64,000 nt of DNA, from contig CAWCVJ010000001.1 of the NCBI GenBank assembly GCA_963799065.1, forward strand, positions 434,001 through 498,000, read 5' to 3'. Position 1 is the stretch's first letter, and every line of letters starts with the position of its first letter. The notes below the pieces were generated by a model, which saw only the letters and a program-made list of their open reading frames with translations, made no database searches and had not been told where the DNA came from. The DNA comes from JAJPHW01 sp963799065. GTDB taxonomy: Bacteria > Acidobacteriota > Terriglobia > Terriglobales > Acidobacteriaceae. A program made the position numbers and the translations under genes. Below are positions 32,533 through 39,998 of the stretch, piece after piece.

Positions 32533-33005
32533 GCGCCGCAGACGCGGCGAAGCTTGCCTTGCTAGTCGGAGCCTTGCACGAAGAGAGTTCCGTGAGACTG
32601 AAGGTGCGGGGTGTGAGTATGCTGCCGACGCTAAGGCCTGGAGACATACTTACGATTCAAGGCTGGGGAGCGCCGCCGGAGATTGGCGACATGGTCCTCG
32701 CGGTGCGCGAAGGAAGATGCTTTGTTCATCGCCTGACTCAACGGAGGCCGGATGCGGCGGCGCAATGGGTCACTCGAGGGGACGCAATGGCTGCGATCGA
32801 CCCACCATTCGAGCGGGAGCAGTTGCTGGGCAAGGTGGTAGCGAGGGAGCGGGCGGGACGAGTGAAAGAGGTGGTTCCGCTAAGTTTTTCGGTTCGCGCG
32901 ATGGGGTGGCTGCTTTGCCGTTCGGCGATATGCAGGAATCTGATCTTAATTCTCGGTCGACCGCGATCCTCTGTTTATGAGGCTGAAAGTCAGGTCGCGG
33001 GATGA
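32505..33005 (+). CDS. S26B-like signal-peptidase-type protease (Ser/His)
   Basis: A 166-aa protein from ATG 32505 (GGAG five bases upstream, inside the precursor gene). It carries VRGVSMLPTLRPGDILTI with catalytic-type Ser38. Instead of the bacterial Lys region it has FVHRLTQR with His75, then VTRGDAMAAIDPPF, the Ser/His plan of SipW/archaeal S26B peptidases. There is no N-terminal transmembrane helix; a hydrophobic stretch lies near the C-terminus (GWLLCRSAICRNLILILG). In this setting it may cleave the leader of the modified peptide. Confidence 0.78.
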   Translation: MPVKPQEFLSAADAAKLALLVGALHEESSVRLKVRGVSMLPTLRPGDILTIQGWGAPPEIGDMVLAVREGRCFVHRLTQRRPDAAAQWVTRGDAMAAIDPPFEREQLLGKVVARERAGRVKEVVPLSFSVRAMGWLLCRSAICRNLILILGRPRSSVYEAESQVAG

Positions 33006-33859
33006 ACGCTGGAGCGATCGATGAAGCGGTGTGGGAAGGAGAGGGGGCGTCGCTCCGTCCGTCGCTAACCATAGAAATCGGCGGAAATGCAGTTGCCATT
33101 CGTAGCCGTGATGGGGCTTTTTTGGAATTACTGGAGGAGCGCTATTTGGGGTTTATCACCCCCGGGACAAGTGCATCGGCGAGTTTCGAAGTTGAGATCA
33201 TCGAATCGGCATCGGTCCCGACGGAGGAATGCGACGATGAATTGAAAGTCTCCTTTCGGGGGGGGGCTTGGGATTTTCGGCGCGGCGATTTTCGAGCCAC
33301 ATGGCAGCCGTCAACCCGCGCAGGGCATATTGTGCAAACCTGCAATCCCTATGCGATCGATTCGGTGTTACGCATCCTGCATAGCATCCTGCTGGTTCCC
33401 CAAAGAGGACTGCTGATGCATGCCGCCAGCGCGATTCGCGGAGATCGGGCTTTTGTTTTTGCCGGCGTTTCGGGCGCGGGAAAGACCACGATCTGTCGCC
33501 TCGCGCCGCCGGATGCGATTTTACTCAGCGACGAAGTCTCGTACCTGCGACCCGACCATGGCGAATATCGTGCTTGGGGTACGCCATTTAGCGGAGAACT
33601 CGCGAAGTCGGGGGAGAATATCAGCGCTCCCGTTTCCGCCCTTTATCTGCTGGAGCAGGGTACGGAGAACCGAATTGACCCGGTGGCGAAGATCGACGCG
33701 ATACGCAGCTTATTGAGGCATGTATTGTTTTTTGCCTACGATGCGCGGCTGGTGGAGAGTATTTTCGACGCCGTGCGGACATGGGTCGATCAAGTTCCGG
33801 TTTGCAGACTGACTTTCAAGCCAGAGGCCGGGGTTTGGAATATCATCGGCTCCGTTTAG
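33002..33859 (+). CDS. HPr kinase-like P-loop protein
   Basis: A 285-aa protein with Walker A GVSGAGKT (residues 155-162; VFAGVSGAGKTTICRL) and DEVSYLRPD shortly after, resembling the HprK C-terminal kinase domain. Truncated HprK-like proteins of this type recur in peptide-modification cassettes (HprK-related kinase A/B, SynChlorMet ScmC, some lasso peptide loci), where they are thought to phosphorylate the precursor. The start overlaps the peptidase stop by 4 bp (ATGA). Confidence 0.82.
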   Translation: MNAGAIDEAVWEGEGASLRPSLTIEIGGNAVAIRSRDGAFLELLEERYLGFITPGTSASASFEVEIIESASVPTEECDDELKVSFRGGAWDFRRGDFRATWQPSTRAGHIVQTCNPYAIDSVLRILHSILLVPQRGLLMHAASAIRGDRAFVFAGVSGAGKTTICRLAPPDAILLSDEVSYLRPDHGEYRAWGTPFSGELAKSGENISAPVSALYLLEQGTENRIDPVAKIDAIRSLLRHVLFFAYDARLVESIFDAVRTWVDQVPVCRLTFKPEAGVWNIIGSV

Positions 33860-33896
33860 GTATTCGGGTTTTAGGGTTTTTTGTCGGAGGTGCAAC

Positions 33897-34190
33897 GTGC
33901 AAGAGACCTACATAGCGCAGAGTAAAACCGTCGCTGCCCGCAAACTTGGGGGCGAGATGATGATTATGTCCTCAGCGGACTCGACTTTTTTTACTCTCAA
34001 CGAAGTCGGCAGCGCGATCTGGCAGGCCGCCGACGGGCGCACACCACTGTCGAAAATCGCAGCTGAGCTCAGTCTCGACTTCGAGGTCGACCCGGCGCAA
34101 GCTTTAGCCGACGCTCAACAATTCGTGACGGAGCTATCTCTCTCCGGAATTCTGCTGGTTTCCGATCAACCGCTGCCGGAGGCTGTATGA
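33897..34190 (+). CDS. PqqD-family peptide-binding chaperone (RRE)
   Basis: A 97-aa protein starting at GTG 33897 behind a strong GGAGGTG site. The PqqD fold is clear: VAARKLGGEMMIMSSADSTFF, then TLNEVGSAIWQAADGRTPLS, and a helical second half with AQQFVTELSLSGIL. PqqD-like RiPP recognition elements bind the leader peptide and present it to the radical SAM enzyme, which is encoded next with a 4-bp overlap. Confidence 0.9.
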   Translation: MQETYIAQSKTVAARKLGGEMMIMSSADSTFFTLNEVGSAIWQAADGRTPLSKIAAELSLDFEVDPAQALADAQQFVTELSLSGILLVSDQPLPEAV

Positions 34191-35269
34191 GCCTGCTGGC
34201 GGAAATGAACCAGCGAGCTCTGTCGCTGGGCGTGCCTTTGAGCGTGCAGTTCGATCTCACGTATCGCTGCAACGAGCGTTGCGTCCATTGCTATCTGGAT
34301 CATGAAGATCATGGCGAGTTGACGGTCGCGGAGATCAGGCCCATTCTCGATCAACTGGCGGATGCGGGAGTTTTTTTCTTGACGCTAAGCGGAGGGGAGG
34401 TTTTGCTGCGTCGAGATTTCTTTGAGATCGTGGCGTACGCACGCGGCTTGCAGTTCAATGTCAAGGTCAAGACCAACGGCGTGATGATTCGAGAAGCGCA
34501 AGCCCGGCGGCTGCGCGATCTCGGGGTTGAACAGGTACAGATCAGCGTTTATTCGCATCGTCCCGAAGTACACGATGGGATAACCAAGTTGCCGGGATCG
34601 CTCCGGCGAACGACGCAAGCCATTGAATTTTTGAAATCGCAGGGCCTCAAGGTGACAATTGCGAACGTTCTGATGAAAAGCAATTTTTCGGATGGGGGCG
34701 GAGTCCGCGCGCTGGCAAACGAATTGGGCGTCGCTTACACCGTGGATCCTACGATTACTCCCATGATGGATGGCAACACGAATGTGCTTTCGCTGCGGGT
34801 CTCCGGCGAGCAGCTCCAGCAGACCTTCCACGACCAAGCTCTGGTGGGGGATGTCGAAGCATTTTGTGCCCCGCCGCCGATCCCGGACGAGGGTGTGATG
34901 GAGGGATACCCATGCAGTGCGGGTCACACGGCTTGTTACATTTCTCCTTATGGGGACGTGTTTCCTTGCGTCCAGTTTCCTCTACCCAGCGGGAACCTGA
35001 GGAAGCAAAGCTTCCTTGAAATTTGGCACGATTCGGAGCAACTCAAGGAGGTGCGGGGGATCCGCACGAAGGACTTGCCGACTTGCTCGACTTGTTCTCA
35101 TGCGGGTAGCTGTACTCGATGTCCGGGTCTGGCTTACATGGAGGGCAATATGCGTGGGCCCTCCACGGCGGATTGCGAGAAGTCGTTTCAGCGAACCGGG
35201 ATTCCGAGCGCGAATATGATGCGGCAGGTTCTGGCGGCGGGTTTGGTTCAGATCCAGGGGATGCATTAG
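34187..35269 (+). CDS. Radical SAM/SPASM peptide maturase
   Basis: A 360-aa enzyme. The radical SAM cluster motif C-x3-C-x2-C is Cys28, Cys32, Cys35 (YRCNERCVHCYLD), followed by LTLSGGEVLLRRDF. The C-terminal SPASM domain has Cys243, Cys250, Cys261 and then Cys300-x2-Cys303-x5-Cys309-x2-Cys312 with a last Cys330, enough to hold two auxiliary Fe-S clusters. SPASM proteins such as PqqE, AlbA and MftC install C-C or thioether links in peptides. It overlaps pqqD by 4 bp and is the last cassette gene. Which bond it makes is unknown. Confidence 0.92.
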   Translation: MSLLAEMNQRALSLGVPLSVQFDLTYRCNERCVHCYLDHEDHGELTVAEIRPILDQLADAGVFFLTLSGGEVLLRRDFFEIVAYARGLQFNVKVKTNGVMIREAQARRLRDLGVEQVQISVYSHRPEVHDGITKLPGSLRRTTQAIEFLKSQGLKVTIANVLMKSNFSDGGGVRALANELGVAYTVDPTITPMMDGNTNVLSLRVSGEQLQQTFHDQALVGDVEAFCAPPPIPDEGVMEGYPCSAGHTACYISPYGDVFPCVQFPLPSGNLRKQSFLEIWHDSEQLKEVRGIRTKDLPTCSTCSHAGSCTRCPGLAYMEGNMRGPSTADCEKSFQRTGIPSANMMRQVLAAGLVQIQGMH

Positions 35270-35357
35270 GCCGAGCAAACCGAGGGCCAGAGGATCTAGG
35301 GGTTTGTTCGTTGTAGTTACCTTAGTAAGGAGTTCTGGCGCGAGAATTGAGGGATTG

Positions 35358-35371
35358 TTAGAGCGCTCTAA
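35358..35371. promoter_or_regulatory. Perfect 14-bp palindrome upstream of the secreted protein gene
   Basis: TTAGAGCGCTCTAA is a perfect palindrome about 76 bp before the start at 35447, in an AT-rich stretch. It is a plausible dimeric regulator site; no regulator is identified. Confidence 0.45.
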
Positions 35372-35446
35372 TTTATATTGAAAAACTGGGGAAGATGCGA
35401 AACGGGGCCGATGAGGGCGTCGTTATTCCCACGGGAGGTCAATGTG

Positions 35447-37192
35447 ATGAAGAGTAGAGTCGCAGGCGTTCTGAAGGGTTTGATTGCGTGTTTTTTGCTT
35501 GGGCTATCGAGCGTGTCCTTCGCCCAAGGCATTCCGCAGGATTGGAGCACTCGGCACATCATGTTTCCCAACGGGGGATCGCCGGAACGGGCGAAGGCGG
35601 CTTCGAAGGACATTCGAAGCTGGATCAACTGGAGCTTGCGCTCGCAGGTCTTGTTCTCGCGGTATCCGATTCCGGTGGCGCGGCCGATGCACCGCCTCGG
35701 TTCGAGAGTCGACTGGGCGGTTTCGCTGGGGCCGAACGGCGGAATGCCGATCGCGGAGACTCCCGCAAAGTACAGCTTTAGCACGAATGGAAATATCACG
35801 ACGGCGAACTGCACCAGCGATTTTGTGGTGTTCACGATCGATACGGGAACGGCGAAGGCGGGCGGTCAGGCGAGTATCGTGGCCTTGAACAATTTGTACA
35901 CCGGGAGTTCGTCTTCGTTTTGCCCCAACGGACCGCAGAGTCCCCCGACGTCGGATTACACTTCGGCTACGGTCATGTGGGCGTATGCAATTGGAGGGAC
36001 GGGGTCCACGCTGTCTCCTGTGTTATCACTGGACGGCACAAAGGTGGCCTACATCGATTCGGGAAGTCCGGCAAACCTTCAGGTGCTGACGTGGAAGGCA
36101 GGGCAGGGAACGTCGGCGACGAATGCGGTGGCTCCCGGTTCGGGCTCATCCGTGGTTACGTTGCCGTATAGCAACACGACGGTTACGGGATGCGCCGCAA
36201 GCTCGCAAAGCGACCCGGACGCATCTCCCTATATCGACTACAACAATGACGTGGCGTACGTGGCGGACAAACATCGCCTGTACCGCGTTACCGGCGTCTT
36301 CAAAGGCACACCCACCTTGCAGTACTGCGTTACAGTGAATGGCTCGGCCAATTATCTGACTTCGCCGATCTACGATCAAACCTCGAACACCGTGTACATT
36401 TCGGATGGAACGAAACTTTACGGCTTCACTCCGGGGGCCAGCAGCTTCACGGCGACTTCGCCCGCCTCGATCACAGTGGCCAGCAACAGCTCAGATGGGT
36501 ACCCGGTGATTCTGGGGCCCTACCTCGATTCGACAAACGGTTTTATTTACGAGTTCGCGGCGGCGAATGCGAGCAACACCAATGCGGTGGTGGCTCAAAT
36601 ATTGACCAACTTGAGTTCGCAGGTGACCGCGTCGATTGGGCCTGTGCTCTCCAACAACACATTCCTGCTGGACGGGGATTTCGACAACAATTACTGGACG
36701 AATGGTCCAAAGAGCGGTTCGGGGACACTGTATGCGTGCGGTGACCAGACCGGAGGGACGAAACCGAGCCTGTATGCGCTGTCCTTCAGCGCGCCTAATG
36801 GATTGATGAACACTACGCCGGCGATGTCCAATAATACGAACATCAATGGCGCCTCGAATCCGGCTGGGGTGTGTTCTCCGCTGTTAGACTTTTTCGACGG
36901 CACGACGGACCGTCTGTTCGTAGGCACAGGAGCTTTAGGCGCCACCACCGGCGCGAACCTCATTACGGAATGGAATGTGAATTCGAGGATATCTTCAAAC
37001 GCAACGGCACCGACCAACAGTGCGACGGGTTATTGGGGTGGGTCCAGCGCGTTTACGGTGGATAACGTGAGTATCGAGCCGCAAGCGGCCAGCATATATT
37101 TCGGAACCCAGGCAGCAAATACAGGCTCGACGAGCCCTTGCGGGTCGGGGAACTTTTGCGCGGTGAAGCTCACCCAGAGCGGATTGCAATAG
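35447..37192 (+). CDS. Large secreted protein, possible beta-propeller
   Basis: A 581-aa exported protein; ATG 35447 follows GGGAGG. The signal peptide is MKSRVAGVLKGLIACFLLGL to about AQG. The mature part is rich in Ser, Thr, Asn and Gly with repeated blade-like segments (LSPVLSLDGTKVAYIDSG, LTSPIYDQTSNTVYISDG, SPLLDFFDGTTDRLFVGTG) that suggest a WD40/PQQ-like propeller. Even-spaced Cys residues may form disulfides. It begins ~180 bp after the radical SAM gene; whether it belongs to the RiPP system or is an independent surface protein is open. Confidence 0.7.
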   Translation: MKSRVAGVLKGLIACFLLGLSSVSFAQGIPQDWSTRHIMFPNGGSPERAKAASKDIRSWINWSLRSQVLFSRYPIPVARPMHRLGSRVDWAVSLGPNGGMPIAETPAKYSFSTNGNITTANCTSDFVVFTIDTGTAKAGGQASIVALNNLYTGSSSSFCPNGPQSPPTSDYTSATVMWAYAIGGTGSTLSPVLSLDGTKVAYIDSGSPANLQVLTWKAGQGTSATNAVAPGSGSSVVTLPYSNTTVTGCAASSQSDPDASPYIDYNNDVAYVADKHRLYRVTGVFKGTPTLQYCVTVNGSANYLTSPIYDQTSNTVYISDGTKLYGFTPGASSFTATSPASITVASNSSDGYPVILGPYLDSTNGFIYEFAAANASNTNAVVAQILTNLSSQVTASIGPVLSNNTFLLDGDFDNNYWTNGPKSGSGTLYACGDQTGGTKPSLYALSFSAPNGLMNTTPAMSNNTNINGASNPAGVCSPLLDFFDGTTDRLFVGTGALGATTGANLITEWNVNSRISSNATAPTNSATGYWGGSSAFTVDNVSIEPQAASIYFGTQAANTGSTSPCGSGNFCAVKLTQSGLQ

Positions 37193-37232
37193 GTCCGTCG
37201 GGCTAAAACACCTTTTAGACTTTTCCAGCAAG

Positions 37233-37249
37233 GGAGCCTTTGGGGCTCC
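37233..37249 (+). terminator. Possible terminator hairpin
   Basis: GGAGCC and GGCTCC form a 6-bp stem with a 5-base loop 40 bp after the stop of the secreted protein gene. No T-run follows, so function as an intrinsic terminator is uncertain. Confidence 0.35.
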
Positions 37250-37372
37250 ACAACCTTCCTATAGCCTATTTCCGGTCTGTTAGTGTATACAGTTGGTGGC
37301 GCGTCCTAACTGTGTAATTTCCAGTCAGGACGGCGAAGGTTGCGCGGGCAAACCGGTTCGGACGAAACCAAC

Positions 37373-37930
37373 ATGGATCGTGAAGGCATTCTCAACTTGC
37401 CCCGGGTTTTTGGGCTTGAGCAGGCTCAAAATCCGCGTAAAAGCCAGAAACTGGAAGAAATTCTCGTCGAGTTGTATACCGGACTGCGGCCCTCCCTTGT
37501 TGGCTATGCGTACCATGTCGCCGGATCCAGTGGCGATTGCGAAGACCTGGTGCAGATGGCTTTCCTGAAGCTGTTCGACGAGCTCAAGAGGAACGCCGAA
37601 ATATTGAACATCCGGAGCTGGCTCTATCGGGTCGTGCATAACCTGGCTATCGATCAGGCGCGGCGCAAAGGATCGCACGAGGCTGCGTTGGCGGGATGGC
37701 TCGCCGATCGAAGTCACTCGGATCGAGTTTCCTCGAGCGAGGATGAAATCATCCGCCAGCAACAAGTGGCCAATTTTTTAGGAATTCTCAATCAGCGGGA
37801 ACGCCAGTGCCTGATGCTGCGCTCCGAAGGGTTGAGTTATCACGAGATCGGCGAAGTGGTGGGCATCAGTCACAAATCGGTCAGCGTGTACCTGGCGCGG
37901 GGTCTGAAGAAAGTTAGAAGTGCAGCTTGA
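37373..37930 (+). CDS. ECF-type RNA polymerase sigma factor
   Basis: A 185-aa sigma-70-family protein. Region 2 includes YAYHVAGSSGDCEDLVQMAF and IRSWLYRVVHNLAIDQARR. Region 4 includes LNQRERQCLMLRSEGLSYHE with the HTH IGEVVGISHKSVSVYLARG. ATG 37373 lacks a clear ribosome site; a TTG at 37340 would add 11 residues. It is coupled to the anti-sigma gene by a TTGA overlap at 37927-37930 and presumably controls this unit. Confidence 0.92.
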   Translation: MDREGILNLPRVFGLEQAQNPRKSQKLEEILVELYTGLRPSLVGYAYHVAGSSGDCEDLVQMAFLKLFDELKRNAEILNIRSWLYRVVHNLAIDQARRKGSHEAALAGWLADRSHSDRVSSSEDEIIRQQQVANFLGILNQRERQCLMLRSEGLSYHEIGEVVGISHKSVSVYLARGLKKVRSAA

Positions 37931-39852
37931 AAAATATAGCTCCAAATCGATTTCCGAAAAACCCGCCTCATTTGAATGAGGCCCAGGCGCTAGCGTATCT
38001 GGATGGCGAATTGCCGCGCGAGGAGCGCGAGTTTGCGTCGCTTCATCTGGAAGGCTGTTGGATTTGCCGCGCCTTGATGACTGACCTGCAAAAAAGCATC
38101 GAAGGATTTCTGGAAGTGCGCTCCCTGGTGCTGCCCGAGGAGTCGGCGTTTGCCGGTTCCCGGGTCGAACAATTTCGTCAACGTTTGTCACGACACGCAG
38201 AGAGCGCCCAGCGGCAACCCGCTTATCTGAGAGACCAGGTCCGATCATGGAGTGCCGGCATGAGCCAGGGTGTACGGCAGCTGACCGCTCGGCGGACAGC
38301 GGCTTTGGCACTTGGCTTGGTGGCAATTTTGCTGGTGGTGATGTTGAGCGACGTTCTCAATACACGGGTTTCGGCCGACACGGTGCTGGCCCGCGCGCAA
38401 GAGTATGAGTCTGCGCATCACCCTGAGCAAGGGCAAGTTCGGCGGACTTCGATGCGAGTGGAAAAGCTTTCAACCCGGCGAAAACTGATTCAGCCGCTGG
38501 GCACTCTTGAGTTAGTGCGAGATTCGGCTGAAGCGCAGACTTATGTAAAAGCTCGCTCCATTGCGGGACGTTTGGAAGAAACGGTGATCTCGGAAAATCT
38601 CAGGCAAAATTCGCGGAAATTGTGGTCTGCGGTTTTCGACGGTGACGATGCGCAACTCGCGTCTTATCTGCAAACTTCGGGCTGGACCCCCGATCTATCT
38701 CCGAGTTCTTTCCGAGCCTTGGCTGCCGGTCGCCCCGGGATTTCGGCAAGCGCCAGCCACGTCGGCGGAGCCTACGAAGTTCGCTATGACTTCCCTGCGA
38801 GCGATCCTTCGGGCATTAGCCAGGCTTTGTTGCAAGTCAGTTCCTCCGACTATTCTCCTAACGCCATGAGCCTGGTGTTGGGCAGTGGCGATGCGGAAAC
38901 TGAGTATCGTTTTACCCGGACTTCATCCAGCATCGAACCTCGGACGGAAGAGGTTGCGCGACTGTTTCCGGCAATGGCAGGCACTCGTTCGGCGGCCTCT
39001 AACGGGCGATCGCTGCCCGCCCTTGCCAAACCGACGCCCCTGTCGTACTTAAATTCCAAGGCGACGGTTCAGGAAGTGTCTATCGCGGCTGCGCTCCATA
39101 AAGTGGACGCCTGCCTTGGCGAAGAAGTCTACATTTTTCCCATGTCCGACGGTTCGCTGCTGGTGCAGGGTCTAGTCGACAACCCAGCCCGCCGCGACGC
39201 CATTCGGCAGGCATTGCGTTCGGTTGCGGATAACATTCGGGTCGAGGTTTACACCCCGCATGAGATCAAGAGTGGCACGGATTTGTACAATCCGCCGGAT
39301 CGGTTTTCCCTCCAGGCTGCTTCCGATCCGGGTTCGTCGAACACCGCCAGCATGGCAGAGATATCCAGCACGCAGACTCCGCTCTATGCCCGTTTGACGA
39401 GACATTTCGCGCGAGCTGGGGACACCGAAGAGGACACTCAGAAGGAAGTCTCGGTGTTCTCCAACGAAGTCGTGGTGACCGCACGACAAACGTTTCTGCA
39501 CGCCTGGGCCCTGAAACGACTGGAATCGGAGTTCTCGGCGGCGCGAATCAACGGACTGCCGTCGGACTCTTTGGCTCTTATCGATCAGATCCGCGGCGAT
39601 CACCGGCGCTGGATCTCGACTTTGGCGCAGCGGCAATCGGAATTGCTCTGGCAGATCGCAGATGCCGGTGTCGCTGCCGGTACTGGTTCGTCCGATCTGG
39701 GGAAGTTGGACGCCGACACCTTACTGCACTTAGCGGAGGCGCAAAACGATCTCGTGCGCTCCCTGTTCACAGTCGCGGTAGCGGGCAAGGATACGGATGC
39801 CGATCCCAGCCTAACCCGCTTAATCGCCTTGCTGCATCGCATGAGCAGCTAA
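37927..39852 (+). CDS. Transmembrane zinc-finger anti-sigma factor with long extracytoplasmic domain
   Basis: A 641-aa protein starting at TTG 37927. The N-terminal anti-sigma zinc finger shows H-x3-C-x2-C (HLEGCWICRAL, about residues 40-50). One transmembrane helix (LALGLVAILLVVMLSDVL, about residues 122-139) leads to ~500 residues outside the cytoplasm with no domain I recognise. Anti-sigma factors of this kind hold the ECF sigma until the outer domain senses a signal. The domain is much larger than usual. The Oar-like receptor follows and may be part of the same circuit. Confidence 0.85.
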   Translation: MKNIAPNRFPKNPPHLNEAQALAYLDGELPREEREFASLHLEGCWICRALMTDLQKSIEGFLEVRSLVLPEESAFAGSRVEQFRQRLSRHAESAQRQPAYLRDQVRSWSAGMSQGVRQLTARRTAALALGLVAILLVVMLSDVLNTRVSADTVLARAQEYESAHHPEQGQVRRTSMRVEKLSTRRKLIQPLGTLELVRDSAEAQTYVKARSIAGRLEETVISENLRQNSRKLWSAVFDGDDAQLASYLQTSGWTPDLSPSSFRALAAGRPGISASASHVGGAYEVRYDFPASDPSGISQALLQVSSSDYSPNAMSLVLGSGDAETEYRFTRTSSSIEPRTEEVARLFPAMAGTRSAASNGRSLPALAKPTPLSYLNSKATVQEVSIAAALHKVDACLGEEVYIFPMSDGSLLVQGLVDNPARRDAIRQALRSVADNIRVEVYTPHEIKSGTDLYNPPDRFSLQAASDPGSSNTASMAEISSTQTPLYARLTRHFARAGDTEEDTQKEVSVFSNEVVVTARQTFLHAWALKRLESEFSAARINGLPSDSLALIDQIRGDHRRWISTLAQRQSELLWQIADAGVAAGTGSSDLGKLDADTLLHLAEAQNDLVRSLFTVAVAGKDTDADPSLTRLIALLHRMSS

Positions 39853-39998
39853 AGGCGCGAAGGTTGGTTTGCAATTCCGTATGTAACATTTGTAAAAACC
39901 TGAGCGTTCGGCCGTGCGGCTGTGTTATCTTTCTGATACTCAAGAGCTCGAGTTCGCACGTTCGCTCCGAGTTTTCGTAGTTTTCCTTCGGGATTGCA

